From contig JAGPVP010000112.1 in assembly GCA_018066965.1 (NCBI GenBank), positions 1 through 48,968 on the forward strand: a DNA stretch of 48,968 bases. The letters are read 5' to 3'. The translations under genes and the position numbers were made by a program. This DNA is from Zhongshania sp. (GTDB lineage: Bacteria > Pseudomonadota > Gammaproteobacteria > Pseudomonadales > Spongiibacteraceae). Below are positions 18,170-27,240 of the stretch, in pieces. Position 1 is the first letter of the stretch. Each line of letters begins with the position of its first letter. Below the pieces are notes generated by a model, which was given only the letters and a program-made list of their open reading frames with translations, ran no database searches and was not told the DNA's origin.

Positions 18170-19690
18170 ATGTGTGGCATCGCAGGTATAGTCGCCAAGA
18201 GTAATGTAAACCAAGATTTGTACGATGCACTAACGGTGTTGCAACATCGTGGTCAAGATGCGGCAGGCATCGTGACCTTTGAGCACGGCAGGCTAAACCA
18301 GCGCAAAGGCAACGGTTTAGTAAAAGATGTTTTCCACACGCGTCATATGCAGCGTCTGCTGGGGAATATCGGTATCGGCCATGTTCGCTATCCTACCGCG
18401 GGTAGCTCTAGTCCTGCGCTAGCACAGCCTTTTTACGTAAATTCGCCCTACGGTATTAGTCTTGCTCACAATGGCAATTTGACCAATGCGGCGGAGTTGT
18501 CACAAGAGATATTTCAGTCCGATTTGCGCCACTTAAATACCGAATCTGACTCAGAAGTGTTGCTCAATGTTTTTGCTCATGAGCTGCAACGACTGGGTAA
18601 ATTGGTACCCGCGGCAGAAGATGTATTTACCGCCGTTAGTGGCGTGCACCATCGCTGTAAAGGTGGCTATGCCGTTGTTGCGATGATTGCAAACTACGGG
18701 ATTATTGGTTTTCGCGACCCCAACGGTATTCGCCCATTGGTTTACGGTGTGCGTGAATCTGCGCAGGGCAAAGAATACATGCTGGCGTCTGAGAGCGTTG
18801 CCCTTGATGCTCTAGGTTATAAGCTCATTGGCGATGTGGCACCGGGTGAAGCGGTATATATCGAAACCAATGGTGAAATTCATGTTCGCCAGTGCACAGA
18901 AGTGGGTGATTACCGCCCCTGTATTTTCGAACATGTCTATTTCGCTCGGCCCGATTCTATTATGGATGGTATCTCTGTCTATAAATCGCGCTTGCGCCAA
19001 GGCGAACGCTTGGCGGAGAAAATTCTGCGCGAACATCCAGATCACGATATCGACGTTATCGTTCCGATTCCAGATTCAAGCCGTATTGCTGCGCAGTCTA
19101 TGGCAGCAAAGCTGGGGGTTAAATTCCGCGAAGGTTTGGTGAAAAACCGGTATATCGGTCGTACCTTTATTATGCCGGGCCAAAGCGCACGCAAAAAATC
19201 GGTGAAGCAAAAGCTAAACGCGATTGGCTTGGAGTTTAAAGACAAGAACGTCATGTTGGTAGACGACTCGATAGTTCGCGGTACAACCTGCCAGCAAATT
19301 ATCGAAATGGCCCGCGATGCCGGCGCCCGCAAAGTGTATTTTGCCTCTGCTGCGCCGCCAGTGCGTTACCCGAATGTATACGGTATTGATATGCCGTCGG
19401 CAACTGAGTTAATAGCACATGGTCGCACCCTAGAAGAAGTGCGGATAGAAATTGGGGCTGACTGGTTGCTGTATCAAGATCTGGATGATTTGATTAGCTG
19501 CTCGTCCGAAGGCAATCCCAAAATTACCAATTTTGAATGCTCGGTATTTAATGGCAATTACGTCACTGGCGATGTTGATCAAGCCTACTTAGATAAGCTA
19601 GAAGCTGATCGCAACGACGATACCCAAAGTGAGCGCAACGCGGTGATTGGCGAAGGCGCATTGATTGGCCTGCATAACGACGTATCATAG
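18170..19690 (+). CDS. purF: Amidophosphoribosyltransferase
   Basis: PurF (506 residues) makes phosphoribosylamine from PRPP and glutamine, the first committed purine step. The protein begins MCGIAGIV, so removal of Met exposes the N-terminal nucleophile cysteine (Cys2). The glutaminase domain covers roughly the first 230 residues, with [10 protein letters not shown]. The phosphoribosyltransferase domain carries the PRPP loop [12 protein letters not shown] (about 362-373). Its length equals that of E. coli PurF, which lacks a propeptide and iron-sulfur cluster. metZ follows after 46 bases. Confidence 0.97.
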   Translation: MCGIAGIVAKSNVNQDLYDALTVLQHRGQDAAGIVTFEHGRLNQRKGNGLVKDVFHTRHMQRLLGNIGIGHVRYPTAGSSSPALAQPFYVNSPYGISLAHNGNLTNAAELSQEIFQSDLRHLNTESDSEVLLNVFAHELQRLGKLVPAAEDVFTAVSGVHHRCKGGYAVVAMIANYGIIGFRDPNGIRPLVYGVRESAQGKEYMLASESVALDALGYKLIGDVAPGEAVYIETNGEIHVRQCTEVGDYRPCIFEHVYFARPDSIMDGISVYKSRLRQGERLAEKILREHPDHDIDVIVPIPDSSRIAAQSMAAKLGVKFREGLVKNRYIGRTFIMPGQSARKKSVKQKLNAIGLEFKDKNVMLVDDSIVRGTTCQQIIEMARDAGARKVYFASAAPPVRYPNVYGIDMPSATELIAHGRTLEEVRIEIGADWLLYQDLDDLISCSSEGNPKITNFECSVFNGNYVTGDVDQAYLDKLEADRNDDTQSERNAVIGEGALIGLHNDVS

Positions 19691-19736
19691 AGAACATCTT
19701 TATATTGACGGGCTGAGTGGCGAGAGAGCAACAATA

Positions 19737-20948
19737 ATGACCGAGCAAGAATATCTGGCCCAGCGACAAGCGGTGTTGGCCGAAGCTGAACTCGACACGC
19801 GAGCAGTGCGCGCCGGCCAGGTACGCACCGCCGAAGGCGAGCACGCTGAGCCTATTTTCATGACCTCGAGTTATGTGTTTGGCTCGGCGGCGGAAGCGGC
19901 GGCGCGATTTTCTGGCGAGCAGCCGGGCAATGTGTATTCGCGCTATACCAACCCCACAGTGCGCACGTTTGAAGAGCGCATTGCGGCGCTTGAAGGCGCT
20001 GAGATGGGGGTTGCTACCGCGTCGGGTATGGCCGCAATTCTAAGCACCTGCATTGCTTTACTGCAGTCTGGCGACCACATTATTTGTTCGCGCAGCGTGT
20101 TTGGCACTACCACGGTTTTGCTTACAAAGTATTTGGGTAAGCTCGGTATTAACACGACGTTTGTGTCGCCTATTCATGCGCAGCAGTGGCGAGATGCCAT
20201 TATCCCGCAAACTAAAATGCTGTTATTAGAAACGCCATCTAATCCATTATCAGAAGTTGCTGATATTCGCGCCTTGGCAGATATCGCGCATGAGCATGGC
20301 TGTTTGCTGGTGGTTGATAATTGTTTTTGTACGCCAGCACTGCAACTGCCCTTAGCTTTGGGCGCAGACATTGTTGTGCATTCAGCGACCAAATATCTCG
20401 ATGGTCAGGGGCGCAGCGTGGGTGGCGCGGTTGTTGGTCGGCGCGAACATATGAATGAAGTGCTCGGCTTTATTAGAACCGCTGGGCCAAGCATGAGCCC
20501 CTTTAATGCCTGGGTGTTTTTGAAAGGCTTAGAAACCTTGCGTCTGAGAATGATGGCTCATAGCAGTAATGCCTTAGAGCTAGCGACGTGGTTGCAAGGG
20601 CAGGTGGGCGTTAAAAAAGTCTATTATTCCGGCCTGCCAGATCATCCCCAGCACAAGCTGGCGGCATCGCAGCAAAAAGCATATGGCGGTGTATTGTCTT
20701 TTGAGGTAGGTGGCGATAAAAACGCCGCATGGCGTTTTATTGATGCAACGCGCTTGGTTTCTATCACTGCAAATCTTGGCGATACCAAAACTACGATCGT
20801 TCACCCTGCAACGACTACCCATGGTCGCCTGACAGTTGAACAGCGGCAGGAAGCCGGCATTGCCGACAACCTTATTCGGGTATCGGTAGGCTTAGAAGAT
20901 ATCGACGATTTGCGCAAAGATATGCAGCGCGGATTGGATGCCTTATAA
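19737..20948 (+). CDS. metZ: O-succinylhomoserine sulfhydrylase
   Basis: A 403-residue Cys/Met-metabolism PLP enzyme. The Schiff-base lysine is Lys219 in HSATKYLDGQG, and SRYTNPTVRTFEERIAALEG and TASGMAAI are family signatures. The GQGRSVGGAVVG stretch and the place after purF fit MetZ, which forms homocysteine directly from O-succinylhomoserine and sulfide, bypassing cystathionine. The ATG at 19737 is chosen because GAGAGAG lies upstream; the frame stays open further upstream inside purF but has no family match. MetY or MetB are alternatives by family alone. The conserved Pseudomonas-like order ends here. Confidence 0.92.
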   Translation: MTEQEYLAQRQAVLAEAELDTRAVRAGQVRTAEGEHAEPIFMTSSYVFGSAAEAAARFSGEQPGNVYSRYTNPTVRTFEERIAALEGAEMGVATASGMAAILSTCIALLQSGDHIICSRSVFGTTTVLLTKYLGKLGINTTFVSPIHAQQWRDAIIPQTKMLLLETPSNPLSEVADIRALADIAHEHGCLLVVDNCFCTPALQLPLALGADIVVHSATKYLDGQGRSVGGAVVGRREHMNEVLGFIRTAGPSMSPFNAWVFLKGLETLRLRMMAHSSNALELATWLQGQVGVKKVYYSGLPDHPQHKLAASQQKAYGGVLSFEVGGDKNAAWRFIDATRLVSITANLGDTKTTIVHPATTTHGRLTVEQRQEAGIADNLIRVSVGLEDIDDLRKDMQRGLDAL

Positions 20949-20951
20949 GGC

Positions 20952-21866
20952 ATGGATATCTTTGCGCAACTTACTGATGAGATTTCCCGGGTCGTGCTGG
21001 GTAAAGATCTGCAAGTTCGTCAGGCATTATGTTGTTTGCTGGCGCGCGGTCATTTATTGATTGAAGATGTGCCGGGTGTAGGTAAAACCACCTTGTCACA
21101 AGTCTTTGCAAAAGTGACTGGGCTTGCTTACCAGCGTATGCAATTTACCAGCGATTTACTGCCCTCAGATATTCTCGGTGTGTCGATATTTGATCGCAAT
21201 AGTAGTGCCTTTCATTTCCATCCTGGGCCTGTGTTCACCCAATTTTTATTGGTGGATGAAATAAACCGCGCTAGTCCCAAAACGCAGAGCGCTTTACTTG
21301 AAGCCATGGCTGAAAAGCAGGTAACGGTAGAGGGTGAGACGCGGGTATTACCTACGCCATTTTTTGTGATGGCAACGCAAAACCCGTGGTTTCAATCGGG
21401 TACATTTCCACTGCCAGAATCTCAGCTTGACCGTTTTCTAATGCGTATTTCACTAGGCTATCCGGATGAGCAATCCGAACGAAAACTGCTGGCTGGCGGA
21501 GACCCGCGCGCAATTATTGACGAATTACGCGCTCTGTTAGATGCAGAAAAAATTATTGGCTTGCAATTAATGGTCGATAAAATTGAAATTCGCGATAGTG
21601 TTTTATCCTATGTACAAAGGCTGATCGCCTTTACTCGGCAAGATTCTCATTACGCCTTCGGTCTTTCTACTCGCGCTGCTTTGGCGTTAATTCAAGCCGC
21701 CAAGGCTTGGGCAATGATCGCTGGGCGAGATTACGTTTTGCCCGACGATATTCAAATATTACTTGAACCCGTCGCGGCCCATCGCTTAAAGCCCGCTGCC
21801 GATAGTCAGGATGACGGCCCAGATTTAATTAAGCGGCTGCTGTCACAGGTGCCGGTAGTCGTTTAG
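20952..21866 (+). CDS. MoxR-family AAA+ ATPase
   Basis: A 304-residue AAA+ ATPase with Walker A PGVGKTT (residues 41-47), Walker B FLLVDEINR (about 98-106), the ATQNP sensor-1 segment and the LPESQLDRF box. MoxR proteins act as chaperone-like ATPases and are usually encoded beside DUF58 proteins, as here. The start lies only three bases after the metZ stop, and the DUF58 gene begins two bases after its own stop. The genes 20952-25416 therefore look like one transcript, possibly read through from metZ. The substrate is not known. Confidence 0.92.
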   Translation: MDIFAQLTDEISRVVLGKDLQVRQALCCLLARGHLLIEDVPGVGKTTLSQVFAKVTGLAYQRMQFTSDLLPSDILGVSIFDRNSSAFHFHPGPVFTQFLLVDEINRASPKTQSALLEAMAEKQVTVEGETRVLPTPFFVMATQNPWFQSGTFPLPESQLDRFLMRISLGYPDEQSERKLLAGGDPRAIIDELRALLDAEKIIGLQLMVDKIEIRDSVLSYVQRLIAFTRQDSHYAFGLSTRAALALIQAAKAWAMIAGRDYVLPDDIQILLEPVAAHRLKPAADSQDDGPDLIKRLLSQVPVVV

Positions 21867-21868
21867 CC

Positions 21869-22822
21869 ATGCGGGCCAAAATCACAGCATTTATTCGCGG
21901 TCGTTTCGATGCTTGGTTGGAAAAACGCAGTCCACCGTGTAGCCAACTCTTACTCAATCAACGGCGCATTTTTATTATTCCATCCCGCGCAGGTGGTGGG
22001 TATTTGTTGATGTTATTCGGCTTGTTATTGCTGGCAATCAACTATCAAAATAATCTTATCTTTGCCATTACCTTTTGGCTGTTTAGTCTTTTTCTGGTCG
22101 CTATTCTGCATACTTACGCCAATCTGTCTGGCATTACGCTGCGCGCAGGCGCGGCGGAGCCCGTGTTTGCCGGCCAAGCTGCGGCGTTTCATTTGCACAT
22201 AGAGCCGGGCCAGCGTGATCGTCATCGTTTGTATTTAGGCTTTGCCGATCAGGCTGAGGTCTGTTGTAGCCTTAGCGCAAAAGCGGGCGGGTCGAGTGTG
22301 CTATTAAAGTTTCCGACCCTGAAGCGCGGGGCGATGCGACCGGGCAGAATGACGATTACAACGCGCTATCCGCTGGGGATTTTGCGTTGTTGGGGTGCAC
22401 CTAAATTAGATTGGCACTGCTTAGTATATCCGCAAGCGAAATGCTTGCGTCCCTTATTGAATAGCGCAGCGGAGGGTGAGGGGCGTATTCCTGATCTTGC
22501 CCGTGATAGCGATGAGTTCAGTGGTTTTCAACGTTATCAGCAGGGGCAGTCGCCGCGACGTATTTTCTGGAAAGCCTACGCTAAGGGGCAGGAGTTACAA
22601 AGCAAACAGTTTGAACAATCGCAGGCCGATGAATTAATTTTAGACTGGGATGAGCTTGAGGGCCTAGGAGTAGAGGATCGATTAAGTACTCTGTGCGCCT
22701 GGGCGCTGGACTGCAATACCCGTGGGCTTGCCTTTGGTTTATCGATGCCGGGTGTCAATATTGCGGCCGCAGGCGGTGGCGATCAACTTACTCGCGTATT
22801 GCGCGCCTTGGCCTTGTATTAA
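21869..22822 (+). CDS. DUF58-domain protein
   Basis: A 317-residue protein with two closely spaced membrane segments (about residues 45-85) and a DUF58 domain with the typical SDEFSGFQRYQQGQSPRRIFW signature (about 211-231). DUF58 proteins have a von Willebrand factor A-like fold and occur next to MoxR ATPases and transglutaminases. The molecular job is unknown; MoxR-assisted assembly of a membrane or envelope complex is the usual proposal. It starts two bases after the MoxR stop, and the TgpA gene follows after 30 bases. Confidence 0.88.
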   Translation: MRAKITAFIRGRFDAWLEKRSPPCSQLLLNQRRIFIIPSRAGGGYLLMLFGLLLLAINYQNNLIFAITFWLFSLFLVAILHTYANLSGITLRAGAAEPVFAGQAAAFHLHIEPGQRDRHRLYLGFADQAEVCCSLSAKAGGSSVLLKFPTLKRGAMRPGRMTITTRYPLGILRCWGAPKLDWHCLVYPQAKCLRPLLNSAAEGEGRIPDLARDSDEFSGFQRYQQGQSPRRIFWKAYAKGQELQSKQFEQSQADELILDWDELEGLGVEDRLSTLCAWALDCNTRGLAFGLSMPGVNIAAAGGGDQLTRVLRALALY

Positions 22823-22852
22823 TATGCGCTGCGCTGTGACCGGAGTTAAGCA

Positions 22853-24844
22853 ATGAATGCTGCCGAGAATCGCCATGCGGTTATTTGGCTCTTGTTGGCC
22901 CAGCTTTTGGCGATATTGCCTTTGGTGGCGGTATTGCCATTTTGGATTGTTGCGGTGTGGGCAGGCGCGGCGTGGTGGTACTGGCGCATTATTATGGTGG
23001 GGTGGTCATTTCCCATCGCTGCGGTTAAGGGACTACTGGTCATTGCCTCGATGGTAGGCGTGTACCTATCATTTGCCTCGCTGTTAGCGTTAGAGGCGAT
23101 GGTTGCGATACTTGTTTTGGCACTTATCTTAAAACTGCTAGAACTTAAAACCGAGCGCGACCACTGGCTGGTATTAATGCTGAGCTATTTTGTGGTCGCC
23201 TGTGGTTTATTGTTTTCCCAGCAAATTGTTGATGTCGCTCTCGCGTTACTACAAATTGCCGTGCTATTACTTGCCCAGCAAACTATGAATCGCGATAAAG
23301 CGACGGTGACCAGCATGTTGCGGTCGATGGCCGCAATGGCCTTACAATCCTTGCCGCTCATGCTTTTGTTGTTTGTTATATTTCCACGGATTGGCCCTTT
23401 ATGGACTATGCCTTTACCCGGTGGGCAAGGGCAGACGGGCATGTCTGATTCATTGGAGTTTGGCGATATAGCCAGGCTGAGCCAGTCGGGTGAGTTGGCA
23501 TTTCGAGTGCGCTTTGATGGTGAGCTGCCAAGTTCTGAGTCGCTTTACTGGCGTGGCTTAGTGCTAGATCAATTTGATGGCCGGCGCTGGAGCCGCAATG
23601 CCTGGCCATCGAAAAATAAAGTTACGCCGCCGGATATTGTCCAACCGGCAATTAAGTACACGGTAACCCTAGAATCTGGTCTTCACGAGTGGCTCTATGT
23701 ATTGCCTGTGGGCAAAATTGATCGCAGCGATGTTTATTATAACGCGCAGCATCAGTGGTTAAGTAAGCGCGCGATTAGCGGCCGAGTGGAATATACGGCG
23801 GCCAGTAATTTCCGCCAAGCCCTGAAGGATAATACCGAGCCTGAGCGTCAAAATTTACAATTGGGCAGTCGTAGCGAAAATCCCCAAGCCCGAGCGTTGG
23901 CATTACAATGGCAAGAAAATAACGCAGACCCTGCTGAGCGGGTGGCAGCAGCAATTCATTTTTTTGAAACGACGGCCTTTGAATACACGCTGACTCCCAT
24001 GGTGTTAGGTCAAAACAATGTTGACGAGTTTTTGTTTACCACGCGGCAGGGTTACTGCGAGCACTTTGCCGGTAGCTTTGTCTATTTAATGCGGGCGGCT
24101 GGGGTGCCGGCGCGGATTGTTGTTGGTTATCAAGGTGGCGAATTTAACAAACGCGATGGCTATTTATTGGTTCATCAATCAGATGCCCATGCATGGGCCG
24201 AAGTGTGGTTGGACGGTCGTGGCTGGGTGCGGGTTGACCCAACGGCAACTGTTGCACCGTCGCGTATACGACTAGGCGCGGATGCTCTGTTAGGTCGCCA
24301 GAGTGGTTATTTGAAAGACTCGCCTATGTCGCTTCGTCGTTTTGAGTGGGCAACGCGCTTACGTTATTTTGTCGATAATATAAATTATGCGTGGGCGCGG
24401 TGGGTATTGAATTTCGACGGCGATACGCAGAATAGTTTTTTGCGTGGCGTACTAGGAGAAATTAATCCTCAGCGCATGTTAATTGCGGTGATGTTAATCG
24501 GTGGTTTACCTTTGGCACTAGCGGCATTTTTTAGTTTGCGACTGCCCGTAAGACAACACGAGGATTTAGCCGCACGCTATTATTTACGTAGCTGTCGGGC
24601 ATTATCACGGCGTGGTATTGTGCGCAGCGCTGGCGAGACCCCAGAGGATTTCCTAGCAAGGGTGAATTCCGAACAGGCCTGTTGGGCGGCATGGCTGGCA
24701 ATGCAAACACGGTTATTTAGTGAGTGCTGTTATATTCCACAACAAAGCGCCACGTATCAGCAAAACTTGCGGCAATTAAAGCGTTTCCAGCGTCCGCGTA
24801 AATGGTTGGAACATAGTGAGAGTGTAAAGGGGTTTAAGCGTTGA
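22853..24844 (+). CDS. tgpA: TgpA-like membrane transglutaminase
   Basis: A 663-residue protein with about five or six N-terminal membrane segments (residues 10-200) and a periplasmic transglutaminase-like domain. The complete catalytic triad is Cys402 (QGYCEHF), His446 (DAHAWAEVW) and Asp462 (VDPTA). One more membrane helix (about 540-560) and a C-terminal DUF4129-like tail follow. In P. aeruginosa TgpA, in the same moxR-DUF58-tgpA arrangement, is reported essential; its substrate is uncertain, perhaps linked to peptidoglycan. The stop overlaps the start of the next gene, so expression of that channel gene is coupled to it. Confidence 0.92.
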   Translation: MNAAENRHAVIWLLLAQLLAILPLVAVLPFWIVAVWAGAAWWYWRIIMVGWSFPIAAVKGLLVIASMVGVYLSFASLLALEAMVAILVLALILKLLELKTERDHWLVLMLSYFVVACGLLFSQQIVDVALALLQIAVLLLAQQTMNRDKATVTSMLRSMAAMALQSLPLMLLLFVIFPRIGPLWTMPLPGGQGQTGMSDSLEFGDIARLSQSGELAFRVRFDGELPSSESLYWRGLVLDQFDGRRWSRNAWPSKNKVTPPDIVQPAIKYTVTLESGLHEWLYVLPVGKIDRSDVYYNAQHQWLSKRAISGRVEYTAASNFRQALKDNTEPERQNLQLGSRSENPQARALALQWQENNADPAERVAAAIHFFETTAFEYTLTPMVLGQNNVDEFLFTTRQGYCEHFAGSFVYLMRAAGVPARIVVGYQGGEFNKRDGYLLVHQSDAHAWAEVWLDGRGWVRVDPTATVAPSRIRLGADALLGRQSGYLKDSPMSLRRFEWATRLRYFVDNINYAWARWVLNFDGDTQNSFLRGVLGEINPQRMLIAVMLIGGLPLALAAFFSLRLPVRQHEDLAARYYLRSCRALSRRGIVRSAGETPEDFLARVNSEQACWAAWLAMQTRLFSECCYIPQQSATYQQNLRQLKRFQRPRKWLEHSESVKGFKR

Positions 24845-25416
24845 TTACCAAAGTTTCGATAGTCGTATTTTCTGTTGCATTGATGTTTTATCTGAATCGG
24901 ATAGTTACTAGCATATTACTTAAATTTGCCGATAAAAATCGCATGTCTGCACTGCGCTTAGGTTATGTGCAAAAGGCAATTAATATTGGCTTTTTGTTAC
25001 TCGGTTTTATTTTAGTCTGCTTTTTATTTGGTTTAGGTTACCAGCAGGTTTTTATCTTTTTGTCGTCGTTTTTGGCGGTGTTGGGTATCGCCCTTGTAGC
25101 GCAATGGTCGATCCTTAGTAACATCACCGCAGGTGTCATCATCTTTTTTGCCTTTCCGTATCGCATTGGTGATCGTATAAAAGTGGTTGATAAGGATGAT
25201 GATATTAGCGGTAGGATTGTGGAAATAGCGCTATTCCATGTGCTTATTCGTCGCGCTGACGGCAGTACCGTAACATATCCCAATAGCATTATTTTGCAAA
25301 AGGCGGTGATTAAATTGACAGGTAATGCATCGCCCGTGAATGAGGTGAGCGTAGTGAAATCGGCTGATAATACGGAGCTAACTCCGGTGTCTAAAAAAGA
25401 AGATCCACAATGTTAA
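24841..25416 (+). CDS. Minimal MscS-like mechanosensitive channel
   Basis: A 191-residue membrane protein with an N-terminal helix (about 4-24), a second (about 45-68), and a third that runs into a MscS pore signature (AQWSILSNITAGVIIFFAFPYRIGD, about 89-113). A short beta domain ending in VTYPNSIILQKAVI follows. It lacks most of the cytoplasmic vestibule domain of E. coli MscS (286 residues). The TTG start overlaps the tgpA stop, so it is translated by coupling. It ends four bases before the convergent TetR gene. It could be a channel or a non-conducting relative; the sequence does not tell. Confidence 0.8.
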   Translation: MITKVSIVVFSVALMFYLNRIVTSILLKFADKNRMSALRLGYVQKAINIGFLLLGFILVCFLFGLGYQQVFIFLSSFLAVLGIALVAQWSILSNITAGVIIFFAFPYRIGDRIKVVDKDDDISGRIVEIALFHVLIRRADGSTVTYPNSIILQKAVIKLTGNASPVNEVSVVKSADNTELTPVSKKEDPQC

Positions 25417-25420
25417 GCAC

Positions 25421-26032
25421 TCAAGCTCGATAGGCTTTATAAAACAGTCGCGCACAATGAGCTGCATAGTCCTTTAGCTCGGAGTCTGATTTGATTTTTG
25501 CTAGACCCAGCACGCTGCGAAATTGCGATTCACATACGATCATGGCGATCAGCTGGCTGGCGGCAACGTCAATGTTATCTATTGCTAATGTGCCTAATGT
25601 ATTTTGCTCTGTTAGATATACTGCGAGCTGAGTACGAATCTTTCCAGGCCCGGCTTCCCAAAATAATTCCCCGACTTCTGAACGGCCCGCTTCAGCGACA
25701 CAAACTCGAAACATGCCAATGGCATCGTCGCTGGTGAGTAGGGCGCATAGGTGGGTGCAAAAGAATATCAAATACTCTTCGCAGTGCAGTGGGTTTTTGA
25801 TTTTGCTCGGTGCTAATTCGTACTCTTCACATTTGCAGTCGATAGCGGCGGTGAACAACTGTTGTTTATTGCCAAAATGACTGTATACGGTTTGCTTAGA
25901 GACGCCGGCTGATTTAGCTATTTCTTCCATGCTGACTTTTTCAAAGCCGTTGGTGATAAAGAGCACGCCTGCCGCATCTATAATTTGCGTGCGCTTTTCT
26001 TCACTTTTTAGTCTGACGCGTTTTTCTTGCAC
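25421..26032 (-). CDS. TetR/AcrR-family transcriptional regulator
   Basis: A 203-residue regulator with an N-terminal helix-turn-helix (about residues 30-55: VSMEEIAKSAGVSKQTVYSHFGNKQQL) and a helical ligand domain, the normal TetR layout and length. It is divergent from an RND efflux adaptor/permease pair, and a perfect 15-base palindrome lies between them. This is the usual arrangement of AcrR-type repressors that shut off their neighbouring pump until a ligand binds. Ligand and target range are not known. Its stop lies four bases from the convergent MscS-like gene. Confidence 0.92.
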   Translation of the reverse strand: MQEKRVRLKSEEKRTQIIDAAGVLFITNGFEKVSMEEIAKSAGVSKQTVYSHFGNKQQLFTAAIDCKCEEYELAPSKIKNPLHCEEYLIFFCTHLCALLTSDDAIGMFRVCVAEAGRSEVGELFWEAGPGKIRTQLAVYLTEQNTLGTLAIDNIDVAASQLIAMIVCESQFRSVLGLAKIKSDSELKDYAAHCARLFYKAYRA

Positions 26033-26068
26033 GGTGCGATATACCTTATCTGCGAAAGCTCGGTGATG

Positions 26069-26096
26069 TTGCCGAATTGTAATCCCAATTTATACA
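26069..26096 (+). promoter_or_regulatory. Candidate promoter of the RND efflux operon
   Basis: TTGCCG and TATACA are separated by 16 bases. The predicted start of transcription (about 26103) falls at the first base of the palindromic operator, which fits repression by the divergent TetR protein. Confidence 0.5.
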
Positions 26097-26102
26097 AAAT
26101 AG

Positions 26103-26117
26103 ACTGGACAGTCCAGT
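26103..26117. promoter_or_regulatory. Likely TetR operator
   Basis: ACTGGAC-A-GTCCAGT is a perfect palindrome (7-1-7) in the gap between the TetR regulator and the RND operon. It is 50 bases upstream of the adaptor start and just downstream of the candidate -10 box. GGAC-N-GTCC palindromes are typical AcrR/TetR sites. No second copy was noticed nearby. Confidence 0.75.
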
Positions 26118-26166
26118 ATGGTTTATCTATATTCGAGCCAATCTAGAGTATATCGAGTATTTGGCT

Positions 26167-27234
26167 ATGGAACGATTTATTGTCCTGAAGGGTTTGGTGG
26201 CGGCGGCTTTGATTCTGCCCTTATTAGCTCAGGCCGAGGTCACACTTCAGAACGTGAGTAGTACCGCTATTGAGCGTTTACCGGCTTACGAAGCCCAGCG
26301 CTTATTTGCGGGCAGAGTGATTGGCAGCCAGCGAGCGGATATTGGTTTTGAGCTGGCGGGACAGGTTGCCGAGGTTACGGTTGAAGATGGTCAACAGGTA
26401 AAGGCGGGGGAAATTCTTGCGCGACTCGATACCCGTGCCTTAGTTATCGAAAAGGCTGAACTGACAGCGGCGCGGCGTGAGGTTGGCGCACGGCTTGATC
26501 AGCTAGATAAAGATCTCATTCGTTTTAATAACTTGCGCGAAAGTGGTTATGTGTCGGTGGGGCAGCTAGACGAATTAAGGTCTCGCCGCGCAGAGGCAGC
26601 GGCACAGTTGTCGCAGGTTGATGCTCGTCTTAACGGTGTTGCATTACGAATGAAAAAGTCGAGTATGACTGCGCCTTTCGCCGGAGAAATCTCTACCCAA
26701 CAGTTAGAAAAGGGCTTTTTGGTTAGTGCCGGGCAGCCGCTCATGCAGTTAGTGGTTACAGGCAATACTGAAGCGGTGTTTGGTATTTCCGATCGCTTAG
26801 GCCGAAACCTGATTTATGGTCAATCTTTGGCTGTTTCCGGCGATTTCGGTGAGTGGCCGGCATCGATTATTTCTGTGGCTCAAAACCTAGATTGGCGAAC
26901 TCAGACTCGCACAGTACGCGTGCAGTTACCGGTAGATGCGCCCGCAGTAGACGGAAATACAGCGTATCTCCACTTACCTGAAACACGTGATGTGGCTGGT
27001 TTTTGGCTTCCTTTAACGGCCTTGTTAGAAGATGTACGGGGAACGTGGGCAGTGTATTCACTTGCCGCGGTTGAAGACGGAAGCTATCAATTACGCAAGC
27101 GCTCAGTGCAGCCGGTTTATCAATATCAGGGGCGTGTGTTCGTTGATGGTGAACTGAAAACGGGTGACCGTGTGGTAACTGCTGGCTTGCACCGGGTGTC
27201 GCCAGGTTTACATGTTAGTTTGGCGGCAGAGTAA
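26167..27234 (+). CDS. RND efflux periplasmic adaptor (HlyD family)
   Basis: A 355-residue membrane fusion protein. A signal peptide (cleavage after LLAQA, about residue 23) is followed by a barrel-sandwich half (ADIGFELAGQVAEVTVEDGQ), a helical hairpin (about 95-155), the second half-motif (MTAPFAGEIS) and beta-barrel and membrane-proximal domains. Such adaptors link an RND permease to an outer-membrane channel. The ATG at 26167 is preferred over a TTG two codons earlier because CGAG lies at a normal distance. The permease begins six bases after its stop. No outer-membrane TolC-type gene is nearby, so a shared channel is likely. Confidence 0.92.
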   Translation: MERFIVLKGLVAAALILPLLAQAEVTLQNVSSTAIERLPAYEAQRLFAGRVIGSQRADIGFELAGQVAEVTVEDGQQVKAGEILARLDTRALVIEKAELTAARREVGARLDQLDKDLIRFNNLRESGYVSVGQLDELRSRRAEAAAQLSQVDARLNGVALRMKKSSMTAPFAGEISTQQLEKGFLVSAGQPLMQLVVTGNTEAVFGISDRLGRNLIYGQSLAVSGDFGEWPASIISVAQNLDWRTQTRTVRVQLPVDAPAVDGNTAYLHLPETRDVAGFWLPLTALLEDVRGTWAVYSLAAVEDGSYQLRKRSVQPVYQYQGRVFVDGELKTGDRVVTAGLHRVSPGLHVSLAAE

Positions 27235-27240
27235 TTCGAT

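Noticed and set aside
19665-19736. Upstream extension of metZ into purF
   Set aside because: The extra 24 residues are out-of-frame purF sequence. The ATG at 19737 with a GAGAGAG site gives the normal protein start.
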